Notes: generated by a model not told the origin, from the sequence alone. Counted from the stretch's first letter, positions 1-8,393 are shown. The stretch is 64,000 nt of DNA from Ga0077560 sp046330395 (GCA_046330395.1 JAXLSS010000013.1:25200-89199), one strand, 5' to 3'. Translations and numbers: made by a program.

Positions 1-594
1 CAGCTCCGCGGAGAGGCGGGAGCGGTCCTGTGCCACCTCCAGCCGCGCGCGCTCCTGGCGGGCGTCCTCCAGCGCGGTGGTGCTGGTGCGCAGCCGCTCG
101 GCCAGACGTCCGCGCGAGCGAACGATGCGCCCGGTCACCCACACCCCCAGGGTGAGCGGCACCACGAACCACAGGGCACCGGGGTCGGCCCCGGTGTGGT
201 TGTCGGAGAAGCACACCAGCACGCCCACGGCCACCGCCAGGGCCATCCCGATGTACGAGGCGGGGTCGCGCAGGTACGCGCCTGCGGCGTAGGCCACCGC
301 GAAGGAGATGGGCAGCATGATGCCGCACCGCACCACCGCGTCCTGGGCCAGGCCCACATGCACGGCCAGGCCGGCCAGGGCGCCGGCGCCGGCCGCCAGG
401 GGCGCCACCCGCCGCCACAGCAGCGGCACGGTGCACAGCAGGAACAGCGGCGCCATCCACCAGCGTGCATCGGGGGTTTCGCTCGCGTTGGTGGACAGCA
501 CCATGGCGGCCACGCCGAGGGCGCTGACGACGCCGGTGATCACCAGGTCACGGGTGCCGAAGCGGTTGCTGATGTGGGACATGCGGGCGATCAT
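1..594 (-). CDS. Sensor histidine kinase, N-terminal part (cut by window edge)
   Basis: Only the first 198 codons lie in the window. The protein starts at ATG 594 and reads off the edge. It has about five hydrophobic segments (residues ~17-160), then a charged, Arg/Glu-rich helix with 'ARQERARLEVAQDRSRLSAE'. That is the usual run-up to the 'ELHD' phosphoacceptor helix of NarL-family (HisKA_3) kinases, whose catalytic half lies outside. It is transcribed divergently from a LuxR-type response regulator 137 bp away, so the two probably form a pair. The kinase identity is inferred from topology and context because the H and N boxes are not visible. Confidence 0.72.
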   Translation of the reverse strand, partial: MIARMSHISNRFGTRDLVITGVVSALGVAAMVLSTNASETPDARWWMAPLFLLCTVPLLWRRVAPLAAGAGALAGLAVHVGLAQDAVVRCGIMLPISFAVAYAAGAYLRDPASYIGMALAVAVGVLVCFSDNHTGADPGALWFVVPLTLGVWVTGRIVRSRGRLAERLRTSTTALEDARQERARLEVAQDRSRLSAEL

Positions 595-671
595 CGTCGA
601 CACGCTCCTGTCGTGGAAGGGGTTGTCGTGCGTCACCCTCCTCGCGACCCGTGGCGGCGTCGTCATCCTCA

Positions 672-693
672 GGGGTGATCCGCGCGTCACCCC
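672..693. promoter_or_regulatory. Inverted repeat between divergent kinase and regulator
   Basis: Perfect 7-bp arms GGGGTGA / TCACCCC are separated by 8 bp, in the 137-bp gap between the divergent kinase and response regulator genes. A related palindrome, GGTGATCACC, lies at 754-763 inside the regulator's first codons. It could be an operator for the regulator itself; this is unproven. Confidence 0.4.
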
Positions 694-731
694 GTCGTCC
701 GGAGAGGTGACCGCCGTCCCGCGCGGGTTGC

Positions 732-1901
732 ATGATGTGGCGCATGCAACACGGGGTGATCACCGTGCTGGCGGCCGACGCCGGCGGCGGCGCGGATGCG
801 CGACGCGAGGCGCTGGGCACCGTGCGGCGCATCGTGAACCGGCACGAGGGACGGGAGCTCACCACCACCGAGGGTGGCGTGGCGGCCGCATTCGCCAGCC
901 CCGCGGCCGCCGTGCGCTGCGCCGTGGACATGCAGCGGGCCCTGGCCGAGGACACCGAACCGTTGCTGCGGGTGGGCATCGCGGCCGGTGAGGCCGACCC
1001 GGGGGACGGTGCCGCGCGCCCCGCCGGCATCGCCCGGCGGCTGTGCGACACCGCCGAGCCCGGGCACATCGTGGTGGCCGACACGGTGCGCCAGCTCACC
1101 GCGGCGCTCCCCGACGTGGAGGTGATGGCCGCCGGCGGCCTGCGGCTGCCCGGCGTGGCCGAGCGCGTGAACGTGGCGCGGGTGCTGTGGCGTGCCGACC
1201 CCGAGGACCAGCCCGCGCCGCGCGCGGGCACCGACCGCGAGATCCGTGTGGTGGTGGCCGACGACCAGCGGCTGCTGCGCGCCGGGTTCCGGGTGATCAT
1301 CGACGACGAACCCGACATGCGGGTGGTGGGCGAAGCCGCCGACGGGCTCAGCGCCGTGGACGTGGTGACGCGGCTGCGGCCCGACGTGGTGCTGATGGAC
1401 ATCCGCATGCCCGAGCTGGACGGGCTGGGCGCGGCGGCTCGGATCCTGGGTGACACCACACTGCCCACCGCGGTGGTGATGCTCACCACCTTCGACCGCG
1501 ACGACTACGTGTACGAGGCGCTGCGCGTGGGGGCCGCGGGATTCCTGCTGAAGGACGCGCCCGCCGACCGCCTGCTGGACGCGGTGCGCGTGGCCGCGGC
1601 GGGCGATGCGCTGCTGGAGCCCTCCATCACCCGGCGGCTCATCGAGCGCTTCGCCGGTGCCGCCCGGCCGCCCGCCGATGGGGTACCGGAGCGGCTGCGG
1701 GCGCTCACCCCACGGGAGGTGGAGGTGCTGCGCCTCATCGCCCGCGGCCTGTCCAACGCGGAAATCGCCGCCGAGATGGTGCTGGGGGAGAACACCGTCA
1801 AGACCCACGTGGCACGGGTGCTGGGCAAGCTGGGGCTGCGCGACCGCGTGCAGGCGGTGGTGCTGGCCTACGAGACCGGGCTGGTCACCCCGGCGGCCTG
1901 A
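732..1901 (+). CDS. Response regulator with fused degenerate nucleotidyl-cyclase domain (cyclase-like/REC/LuxR)
   Basis: 389 residues in three modules. Residues ~8-150 resemble a class III adenylate/guanylate cyclase catalytic domain ('AAVRCAVDMQRALAE', 'LRVGIAAGE', 'PGHIVVADTVRQL'). The first metal-site Asp may survive (D16), but the second 'GD' motif reads 'TTEGG', so catalysis is unlikely. Residues ~171-290 form a CheY-like receiver with 'VVLMDIRMPELDG' (phospho-acceptor Asp) and 'FLLKDA'. Residues ~320-385 form a LuxR helix-turn-helix ('LTPREVEVLRLIARG', 'NTVKTHV'). It is divergent from a histidine kinase, its likely partner. The start may be ATG 732, 735 or 744, and no strong ribosome site marks one. 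The REC-HTH half is a certain NarL-type regulator; the N-terminal domain may now be a ligand or protein-binding module. Confidence 0.88.
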   Translation: MMWRMQHGVITVLAADAGGGADARREALGTVRRIVNRHEGRELTTTEGGVAAAFASPAAAVRCAVDMQRALAEDTEPLLRVGIAAGEADPGDGAARPAGIARRLCDTAEPGHIVVADTVRQLTAALPDVEVMAAGGLRLPGVAERVNVARVLWRADPEDQPAPRAGTDREIRVVVADDQRLLRAGFRVIIDDEPDMRVVGEAADGLSAVDVVTRLRPDVVLMDIRMPELDGLGAAARILGDTTLPTAVVMLTTFDRDDYVYEALRVGAAGFLLKDAPADRLLDAVRVAAAGDALLEPSITRRLIERFAGAARPPADGVPERLRALTPREVEVLRLIARGLSNAEIAAEMVLGENTVKTHVARVLGKLGLRDRVQAVVLAYETGLVTPAA

Positions 1902-1911
1902 CACCGGCCGA

Positions 1912-1957
1912 CCGGATCATCCCCGCGGGCGACCGCGCTGGCCGCCGGATCATCCCC
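1912..1957. repeat. 13-bp direct repeat, two copies 33 bp apart
   Basis: CCGGATCATCCCC occurs at 1912-1924 and 1945-1957, about three helical turns apart, between the response regulator and the next lipoprotein gene. Its reverse complement resembles the GGGGTGATCC half-site at 672. It may be a binding site for the regulator. Confidence 0.35.
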
Positions 1958-1994
1958 CGGAGTGACGCGTCGCCGGCGAGGGTGACCCCAGGCT

Positions 1995-2006
1995 GTGTGC
2001 GCACAC
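1995..2006. promoter_or_regulatory. Perfect 12-bp palindrome upstream of lipoprotein gene
   Basis: GTGTGCGCACAC is a perfect palindrome 23 bp before the lipoprotein start. It is a candidate operator; no clear -10/-35 pair is visible around it. Confidence 0.35.
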
Positions 2007-2028
2007 GGCACACGACCTCGGGGGCGCG

Positions 2029-3378
2029 GTGATGGGACGGTTGCGAGATGCAGGGAGCGCGGGTGGGGTCGGGCTCGCACGAGCGGCCCTGGGCGCGGGC
2101 GCGCTGGGGTGCGCGTCGATGCTCCTCACCGGCTGCGTGGTGGGGCGGACCGTTCAGATCGCCCAGCGCGGCCTGCTGGGCTCGGCCGACCTGGCGTTCA
2201 CCGGGTGCGTGTCGAAGAAGGGCGACGCCACGTGCAGCTACGGCGGGAATTCCAACGTGTTTCCCACCTCAACCCCCGGCACGCAGGGACAGCTCCTGGT
2301 CGCCGTCCGGATCAGCAACGGAAGCGTCCTCCCCTCCGGATTCGATGTGCACGAGGGGACCCAGGTGATTCATCTGGCCGCGAACCAGAGCTACACCGAC
2401 GAGCTCGCGCGCACGACGTCGTCGTCCACAGGGATCCACTGGGTGGGCTACATCTCGGATCCCGTCAGCGATCTGCAGGGGGGTGAATCCGGCGTGGCCA
2501 CCATGCTGGTGCAACGTCCGCCCAACGCCGACGGGTCGCCCCTCCCCGCAAGGGTCATCGCGGGCGTCACACTGGGCGGCCGGCTTGTCAACGACCAGGC
2601 GCCGGCGACACGGCCGGTGGTGTGCGACATCTCCGACGGCACCGTGTGTGCCGACTGGGACAGTGAGTTCTCCGGTGACCTGCACGACCTGCAGCTGGCG
2701 GTGCCCGGTTCGGTGACGGCCAGTGCGGGAGGGACCGCGGTGATCCCCGTGAGGGCCATGTTCGCGGGCTCCACCTCGCCCGACTACACCTTCGCGCTCT
2801 CGGCCACGACCACCCTGCCCGGGGCCGCCGCGGTGCCCAACGTGCCCACCCTCACACCGCCCGGCAACAGCACCACATCGCTGAGCGTCTCGGTGCCGGT
2901 ACCCGCCGCCGCCGCACCGGGCACCTACGAGGTGGTGTTGACCGCAACCGTGGGTGCCGGCGAGACACGCACCGCCACCGCCCGCCTGGTGGTGCCGCCG
3001 GCACCCGCCACCGCCGGTGGCGGCACCGCCCTCGCCGGCATGGGCGGCGGCGGCACGGCTTCACCCCCCGCCCGGCGACCCGCCGTCACCGTCTCGGCCG
3101 GCCGCATGCGCGCCCTCGACGCGCGGGTCACCGGACTGCCGGTGCGCGTGATCACCACCACATCGGCGAAGGTCACGATCACCCTCACCCAGACCCGCCT
3201 GGTCAAACGCGCGGGACGGCGTACGTTGCGCCCCGTGATCGTCGCGCGCAGGAATCTGCGCGTGACACCCCCGTCCACCCTGGTGCGCATCGCCGGCGCC
3301 GGACTGCGCGCGGGCCGCGTCACCATCACGGTCACCGGCGCGGGCGTCACGGCCCGCTCCTCCACGGTGCTGCGCTGA
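2029..3378 (+). CDS. Secreted lipoprotein with Ig-like region, function unknown
   Basis: 449 residues. The leader is hydrophobic (residues ~14-35) and ends in the lipobox 'LLTGC', with acylated Cys36, so it should be anchored on the outer face of the membrane. The middle (~60-230) is an unfamiliar beta-rich domain with several Cys. Residues ~230-320 look like an Ig-like beta-sandwich rich in Thr, Ala and Pro. A Gly/Pro linker leads to a basic C-terminal domain seen on other cell-surface proteins of this class ('TLTQTRLVKRAGRRTLRP'). Start is GTG 2029, or ATG 2032 one codon later. No enzyme motif was found, so a structural or adhesive role is the most I would suggest. Confidence 0.7.
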   Translation: MMGRLRDAGSAGGVGLARAALGAGALGCASMLLTGCVVGRTVQIAQRGLLGSADLAFTGCVSKKGDATCSYGGNSNVFPTSTPGTQGQLLVAVRISNGSVLPSGFDVHEGTQVIHLAANQSYTDELARTTSSSTGIHWVGYISDPVSDLQGGESGVATMLVQRPPNADGSPLPARVIAGVTLGGRLVNDQAPATRPVVCDISDGTVCADWDSEFSGDLHDLQLAVPGSVTASAGGTAVIPVRAMFAGSTSPDYTFALSATTTLPGAAAVPNVPTLTPPGNSTTSLSVSVPVPAAAAPGTYEVVLTATVGAGETRTATARLVVPPAPATAGGGTALAGMGGGGTASPPARRPAVTVSAGRMRALDARVTGLPVRVITTTSAKVTITLTQTRLVKRAGRRTLRPVIVARRNLRVTPPSTLVRIAGAGLRAGRVTITVTGAGVTARSSTVLR

Positions 3379-3468
3379 CGGCACGGCCGTGCGCCGACCA
3401 TCCGGATCGCGATCGCGGGCGAGCTGACCTGCCGGTCTCCACGCCGGTCGGTGGCCGGAGCGCGGCCC

Positions 3469-3819
3469 CTACACCGGCTGGGCCTCCACCGCGTAGGTGA
3501 CGCCCGTGATCAGGCCGTCCCGCACCACGAACGTGGTGACCCCGTGGGGGATGTGCGTGCCGAGGCACTCGGCGTGCCACACCAGGTGCGCGAGCTCACC
3601 GTGCACCCTGAAGGAATCGCGGACCCGCTTGTAGGTGCCGGGGGCGAAGACCCCCCGGAGATTGCGCACGAGTTCCTTGGCGATCGCGCGCCGGCCGTGC
3701 ACGACGCAGTCCACCTGGATCAGGACCGCGTCCTCGGAGAAGCACTCCAGCATCGCCCGGAGGTCCCCCTTCTCCAACGCGCGAAAGTAGCGCTCCACAA
3801 CCTCGTGCGTGTCGGCCAT
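3469..3819 (-). CDS. SnoaL/NTF2-like protein (nuclear transport factor 2 fold)
   Basis: 116 residues beginning 'MADTHEVVERYFRALEKGD', the first helices of SnoaL/ketosteroid-isomerase-like proteins. It continues through 'MLECFSEDAVLIQVD' and ends in paired strands 'TTFVVRDGLITGVTYAV'. The whole protein is one cone-shaped alpha+beta domain of usual size. I chose ATG 3819 over a longer reading because it follows a GGGGG ribosome site and opens the conserved first helix; the upstream codons are Gly/Cys-rich and unlike protein. Family members bind or isomerise small hydrophobic ligands, or only sense them, and the substrate cannot be read. It stands alone between convergent and co-directional secreted-protein genes. 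Confidence 0.8.
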   Translation of the reverse strand: MADTHEVVERYFRALEKGDLRAMLECFSEDAVLIQVDCVVHGRRAIAKELVRNLRGVFAPGTYKRVRDSFRVHGELAHLVWHAECLGTHIPHGVTTFVVRDGLITGVTYAVEAQPV

Positions 3820-3958
3820 CCCGCTGCCCCCGCCTCGTGTGCGCGGCATCGTACACCCGGAACCGCAACCGCGACCCCCGCCACACGAAGGTGTGACGGG
3901 GTCTGATGGCCCCTCCGCCATCGGGCCGGGTTGCGGCCGGTTCATCTGCGATGGGCCG

Positions 3959-4150
3959 CTACCAGCTCACCTTCATCGCGGTGACGGGGTGCGCGTTGAC
4001 GCTCTGACCCTGGCTGGCGGATGCCCCCTGGGTGCCGGTGGCCGAGGCGCTGGCGCTGCCGACGGCCACGGAGAGCGCAGCCACGGCCATGGCCGCCGCG
4101 ACGGCGCGACGCACGCGAAGCCGGGTCCTGCGGGATGTGGGCTGATTCAC
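3959..4150 (-). CDS. Small secreted peptide, 63 residues
   Basis: From GTG 4150, preceded by GTGAGGAG, the reading frame gives a basic N-terminus ('TSRRTRLRVRR'), a hydrophobic Ala/Val segment and an 'ASA' cleavage site. About 30 mature residues rich in Ser, Gln and Ala follow, ending 'HPVTAMKVSW'. This is a standard signal peptide with a very short mature chain. No family is recognised. It lies 105 bp after a secreted-protein gene on the same strand and may share its message. Confidence 0.55.
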   Translation of the reverse strand: MNQPTSRRTRLRVRRAVAAAMAVAALSVAVGSASASATGTQGASASQGQSVNAHPVTAMKVSW

Positions 4151-4255
4151 GGTGTGGCTCCTCACGGGTTGCCGGGAAAGGGTGACGGGAGATGCATCGA
4201 CGCGCGGGGCGGCCGCCGGAATGGGCATGTGCGCCATACCGGGCGGGCCGGGCGG

Positions 4256-4882
4256 TCAGCGCATCTTCGGGTCCATGTAGAGGTCGTCGATGCGCAGCGC
4301 GCTGTTGGCGGGCGCGGTGAGAGTGATCTGGATGTGTCCCCACCCCGACGCGTCGGTGGCGATCTTGTTGGTCTGCACGCCCAGCTTCGGCGAAGGCTTC
4401 CACGCGGTGCCCGCCGCCAGGTTGAGCGACCCCTTCACCTTGCCGCCGTAGGCGTCCAGGTACTCCACGCTGACGGTGTAGTCCCCCGCGTTGGCCGCCA
4501 TGGCGCGCACGAAGTACCGGAAGATCGGGGTGCTGGCGTTGGCGCACACCGGCGGGCTGGTGGCACTGGCCCCGGGGCTCAGCTCCAGCGCGCGGGTGTC
4601 GGCCACGGGTCCGGCCGGATAGCCGGCGTCACCCACGACGCTGGCCCCTCCGCTGATCCTCCAGCCGTCGATGGCGTCCTCGAACGACCCCTGGGGCGCC
4701 AGCGTGTAGAGATTGGTGTCGCCCAGTCCCAGCAGCGCCTGGCTGTAGGTGAGCGCGGCGCACTCGGACCCCGCCAGCAGCGACGACTGCGCCGCCTTGT
4801 CCTTGGCGGTGGCCATCTGCGCGGACCCCGCCAGCGCGGCCAGCGCCAGGACCCCCGCCCCCATGCGTGTGTGTGCCCTCAT
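4256..4882 (-). CDS. Secreted protein with carbohydrate-binding-like beta domain
   Basis: 208 residues. ATG 4882 follows a GGGAGGAG ribosome site and opens a signal peptide ('MRAHTRMGAGVLALAALAGSAQ'). The mature part has a paired-Cys region ('GSECAALTYSQALLGLGDTN') and then a jelly-roll-like pattern: 'SFEDAIDGWRISG', 'YTVSVEYLDAYGGKVKGSLNL', 'HIQITLTAPANSALRIDDLYMDP'. This is reminiscent of carbohydrate-binding-like beta-sandwiches, but no catalytic residues are seen. Exported by Sec; substrate unknown. It is divergent from an MFS exporter gene 177 bp away. Confidence 0.65.
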   Translation of the reverse strand: MRAHTRMGAGVLALAALAGSAQMATAKDKAAQSSLLAGSECAALTYSQALLGLGDTNLYTLAPQGSFEDAIDGWRISGGASVVGDAGYPAGPVADTRALELSPGASATSPPVCANASTPIFRYFVRAMAANAGDYTVSVEYLDAYGGKVKGSLNLAAGTAWKPSPKLGVQTNKIATDASGWGHIQITLTAPANSALRIDDLYMDPKMR

Positions 4883-5059
4883 CCCCGGCTCCTCCCCGCG
4901 CGGACTGATGACCTCTGACAGTCCCTTCATCGGCGGCGGACGCGGGGGCGGACGACCGTATAGAGGAACCTCACGCATGGGGTCCACCGCGCCGCGGGCT
5001 CACCTCCCGGCCCGCTGGTAGCTTGATTGCACGGTGCACGAAACGGCGTGGGGGCGGGC

Positions 5060-6514
5060 GTGACGCAGATGCATGAGGGCAGGCAGCGGCTGGGGCTGAC
5101 GCTGACGGGGCTGGTCACCGCCGCGATGGCCTATGCGCTGATGCAGACGTTCCTCATCCCGGCCCTCCCGGTGCTGCGGCGCGAACTGCACACCAGCACC
5201 GAGTGGGTGACCTGGACCGTGACCGCGTACCTGCTGAGCGGCTCGGTGGCCACGCCCATCATCAGCCGGCTGGGCGACCAGCACGGCAAGAAGCGCCTCA
5301 TGATGATCAGCCTGGTGGTGTTCCTGGCCGGGTCGGTCGGGGCCTGGGCGGCCCCGAACATCGCCGTGCTCATCGTGTTCCGCGCGGTACAGGGCGTGGG
5401 CGGCGCGGTGTTCCCGCTCAGCTTCGCCATCATCCGCGACGAGTTCCCCCCGCAGCGCATCTCGGTGGCCATGGGGATCGTGTCGGCCGTGCTGGGGGTG
5501 GGCGGCGGCGCGGGCATCGCCCTGTCCGGGCTGATCATGGACCACCTCACCTGGCGGTGGCTGTTCGCCGTGTCGGCCGCCATCGTGCTGCTGGCGCTGG
5601 TGCTGGTGTGGCGGTTCGTGCCGGAGTCCCCGGTGCGCGCGCCCTCCCGCGTGGACCTGCCCGGGGCGGCACTGCTGTCGGTGGCCCTGATGTGCCTGCT
5701 GCTGGCGTTCACCGAGGGGGCGTCCTGGGGCTGGACCTCGGCGTCCATCCTGGGCCTGTTCACGGCGGCCGTGGCGGCGTTCCTGGCCTGGGGGTGGGTG
5801 GAGCTGCGCGTGCCGCAGCCGATGGTGGACATGCGCATGATGGCCCGCCGGCCGGTGCTGTTCACCAACCTGACGGCCCTGCTGTCGGGCTTCGCCCTGT
5901 ACATGACCTGGGTGATCCTGCCGCAGTTCTTCCAGCTGCCCCGCGGGCTGCCGCCGGCCCTGTCGCCGCTGGCCGGCTACGGCTTCGGCACCACCGTCAC
6001 CATGGCGGGCGTGTGGATCCTGCCCACCTCCGCCGCCATCTTCCTGAGCGGCCCGGTGGCCGGGATGCTGGGCCGCCGCGTGGGGTCACGCCCGCCGCTC
6101 GTGGCCGGCATGCTGTTCTTCGCGGTGGGCGCGGCGGGCATCGCGCTGTTCCACGGGTCCCCCGCCCAGGTGGCCACCGCCTTCGCGGTGTGCGGCGTGG
6201 GCATCGGCTTCGCCTTCGCCGCCATGCCCAAGCTGATCGTGGACGCCGTGGAGCCGTCGGAGACCGCCGTGGCCAACGGCATGAACACGGTGATCCGGGT
6301 GGTGGGCGGCGTCATCGGCGCCCAGATCGCCGCGGTGGTGGTGTCGCACGGTGCCCGCGGGGGTGGCCTGGTGCCGCGGGAGTCGGGGTTCGTCACCGCC
6401 TTCTGGATCAGCGTGGTGGGCGCCCTGGCCGGGGCGGTGGCCGCCGTGCTGATCGGACGCGAACGCCACCACGCCCGCGTGCTGACCACCCCCGACGCCG
6501 GCACCCGCGGGTAG
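5060..6514 (+). CDS. MFS transporter of the DHA2 (EmrB/QacA) drug-exporter type
   Basis: About 484 residues of nearly continuous membrane helices. The conserved motif A loop is visible as 'SRLGDQHGKKRLM' after helix 2, and motif C-like Gly/Pro spacing appears in 'GVGGGAGIALSGLIMDHLTWRWLF', the EmrB/QacA signature. The length fits 14-helix proton-coupled drug exporters. It should act in the cytoplasmic membrane as a drug/proton antiporter; the substrate cannot be predicted. I prefer GTG 5060, after a GGGGCGGG stretch, to the far-upstream TTG 5027; ATG 5069 is also possible. No TetR or MarR gene is adjacent, so its regulator is not evident here. Confidence 0.9.
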   Translation: MTQMHEGRQRLGLTLTGLVTAAMAYALMQTFLIPALPVLRRELHTSTEWVTWTVTAYLLSGSVATPIISRLGDQHGKKRLMMISLVVFLAGSVGAWAAPNIAVLIVFRAVQGVGGAVFPLSFAIIRDEFPPQRISVAMGIVSAVLGVGGGAGIALSGLIMDHLTWRWLFAVSAAIVLLALVLVWRFVPESPVRAPSRVDLPGAALLSVALMCLLLAFTEGASWGWTSASILGLFTAAVAAFLAWGWVELRVPQPMVDMRMMARRPVLFTNLTALLSGFALYMTWVILPQFFQLPRGLPPALSPLAGYGFGTTVTMAGVWILPTSAAIFLSGPVAGMLGRRVGSRPPLVAGMLFFAVGAAGIALFHGSPAQVATAFAVCGVGIGFAFAAMPKLIVDAVEPSETAVANGMNTVIRVVGGVIGAQIAAVVVSHGARGGGLVPRESGFVTAFWISVVGALAGAVAAVLIGRERHHARVLTTPDAGTRG

Positions 6515-6533
6515 CCCGAATCCGCGTTCCGGA

Positions 6534-6570
6534 ATCAACCCGTTGATCGCTTCCGTCGCTTTGCTACGAC
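6534..6570 (+). promoter_or_regulatory. Promoter with overlapping palindrome before the B12-protein gene
   Basis: A candidate -35 TTGATC (6543-6548) and -10 TACGAC (6565-6570) are spaced by 16 bp. A perfect ATCAAC-CC-GTTGAT palindrome (6534-6547) covers the -35 box, the geometry expected for repression. Confidence 0.45.
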
Positions 6571-6604
6571 AGAGGTGGGTGTGGGCGGACGCGGGGAAGC
6601 ACCG

Positions 6605-7282
6605 ATGTTCGGGCGGCTGAGCAGGGAGATGTTGGAGGCGGCGCTGCGGTTCGACGAGGACGGCATGCGCACCGCCGTGTGGCAGGCCGTGGGCCGCGAC
6701 GCCCGCCTCGATGAGGTGTACCTCGACCTGATGGCCCCGGTGCTCCGGGAGGTCGGCGAGCGCTGGCTGGCCGGCACGGCGTCCGTGGCGCAGGAGCATT
6801 TCTGCACCACCGCGGTATTGCGCTTCATGGGCGAGCTGCGCGACCTGCGCCCGCCGGCCCCCGTCACCGGCCTCAGGGTGGTGCTGGCCGGCGTGGAGAC
6901 CAGCCGGCACGACGTGGGCCTGCAGATGGTGGGCGACCTGCTGGACGCCGACGGCTGGCGCGTGTTCAGCCTCGGCACCGACCTGCCCGCCACCGCCATC
7001 AGGGGGGCGGTGGCGCAGATCCGGCCCGACCTGCTGGGGCTCTCGGCGTCGGCACCCACCGGGCTGCGCACGGTGAAGGAGGTGGTCGACGCCATCCGGG
7101 GCACCCGCGTGCTGGACGGACTGCCGGTGATGGTGGGCGGGCTGGCCTTCACACAGCCGCAGCGTCAGGTGCGCGAGGCGGGCGCCGACGGGTGGGCCGC
7201 CGACGCGCGGGATGCGGTGCACACCGCCCGCCGCCTGCTGCGCCTGCCGCACCCCGCGTGGGCGACCGCGCCGGAGGCGTAG
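6605..7282 (+). CDS. Free-standing cobalamin-binding protein with CarH-type Wx9EH photosensor motif
   Basis: 225 residues. An N-terminal four-helix B12-cap domain (~1-85) is followed by a Rossmann-like B12-binding domain (~92-210). In the cap, 'RWLAGTASVAQEHF' contains W, nine residues, then E-H, the Wx9EH signature of adenosylcobalamin photoreceptors of the CarH/LitR family. The lower-ligand His lies in 'SRHDVG', where the usual DxHxxG Asp is Ser, followed by 'LGLSAS' and 'VMVGGLAF', typical cobalamin-contact loops. CarH proteins have a MerR DNA-binding domain in front; this one has none and is too short to hide one. ATG 6605 is chosen for GGGGAAG eight bases upstream. It may sense light and pass the signal through a partner protein, or it may simply store or carry B12. 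Confidence 0.85.
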   Translation: MFGRLSREMLEAALRFDEDGMRTAVWQAVGRDARLDEVYLDLMAPVLREVGERWLAGTASVAQEHFCTTAVLRFMGELRDLRPPAPVTGLRVVLAGVETSRHDVGLQMVGDLLDADGWRVFSLGTDLPATAIRGAVAQIRPDLLGLSASAPTGLRTVKEVVDAIRGTRVLDGLPVMVGGLAFTQPQRQVREAGADGWAADARDAVHTARRLLRLPHPAWATAPEA

Positions 7283-7300
7283 TTCCGGCGGGCGGCGGGA

Positions 7301-8250
7301 TCAGACCCCGCCGCGGTACCCCACGGCCACCGCGGCGGCCCGCGATCGGCAGCCCAGCGTGCGGAACACGGCCTGCACGTGGTTGCGCACCGTCAGCGGG
7401 GAGATGAACAGGGCCCGGGCGATCTGCGCATCGGTGAGCCCCTCGCACATCATCCGCAGCACCTCCAGGCGCCGGGGCGTGAGCCGCCCAGCAGCTCCCT
7501 GGCCTCACGCGTCGATGCGGCCTCCGCCTCGGAGGCGGGCTGCGGGCGTCCCCAGGTGGCCACGGCGGTGCCGGTGCGCTGGTCCGTCACCACCGTGTCC
7601 ACGGTCACCACCGTGTGACGGCGGTGCGGGTGCGTGGTGATGACGCGCAGGCGCGTGGTCGCATCGCCCTCGATGCTGAGCGCCGCGGTGGCACCCACCA
7701 ACTCCTCCGCCGCGATGCCGGTGAGCTGGCATGCCACGCGGTTGGCCGCGCTGACCACCCCGGTGTGGAGGTCGGTCACCACCACCGCCACCGGGACGGC
7801 GTCCAGCGCCCCGGACAGGGCGTCCACCCGCCGCCGCAGCCGGGTGCTCTCACGGCTGTCGCCGCCGGCCGGGCACAGCACCAGCACCGCGCCGCCCGGG
7901 TTGTTGCGGGCGCGGTCGGGGGTGATGTGCACCATCAGCTGCTCCCCGGTTGCGGGCAGATTGACCGCCCCGCGCGCGGTTTCGCCCGCCCGGGCGAGCG
8001 TCACCAGAGGATGGAAGTCGCCCTCGGCCACCCCGATCAGCGGCAGCCGGTCCAGGGTGAGGCCCTCCAGGCTCGCGGGTTCGCGCATGCCCAGCACCCT
8101 GGCCGCGGCAGGGTTGGCGTAGGTGACGTGCAGGAACCGGTCCACGCGGATCACGGGCAGCGGCAGCGCCTCAGCCGTGGGCGCACGGCGCGCCGCACCG
8201 GGGGGACCGGGATCCCGAGCAGGGGGCGACGTGAGTTTGGAGGGGGTCAC
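7301..8250 (-). pseudogene. PAS-PAS-LuxR regulator, frame broken before the DNA-binding domain
   Basis: From GTG 8250, the frame encodes two PAS-like sensor domains (~28-125 and ~140-235). The second has 'LDAVPVAVVVTDLHTGVVSAAN' and 'ACQLTGIAAEELVG'. The frame then stops shortly after 'ARELLGG'. A complete LuxR helix-turn-helix follows in another frame ('LTPRRLEVLRMMCEGLTDAQIARALF', 'LTVRNHVQAVFRTLG') and ends at the TGA at 7301-7303. One missing base around 7484-7491, in GCCGCCCA, would restore 'RELLG-RLTPRR', the usual junction of such proteins. Either a true -1 mutation has separated sensor from DNA-binding domain, or this is an assembly indel. It sits between the B12 protein and the globin-coupled cyclase. 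Confidence 0.75.
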
Positions 8251-8393
8251 GGCCGGTGTCCGCGTTGCGTTTTTCGGCCGGCGTGGTGCGGTGGCCCTAC
8301 GTCACCACCGGCGTTCAACAGGTGGACGCGGGTGGCGCTGATGCAGTTCGACCAACCGCTGCCCGCGACGGCACGGGAAGCACATCACGACCC

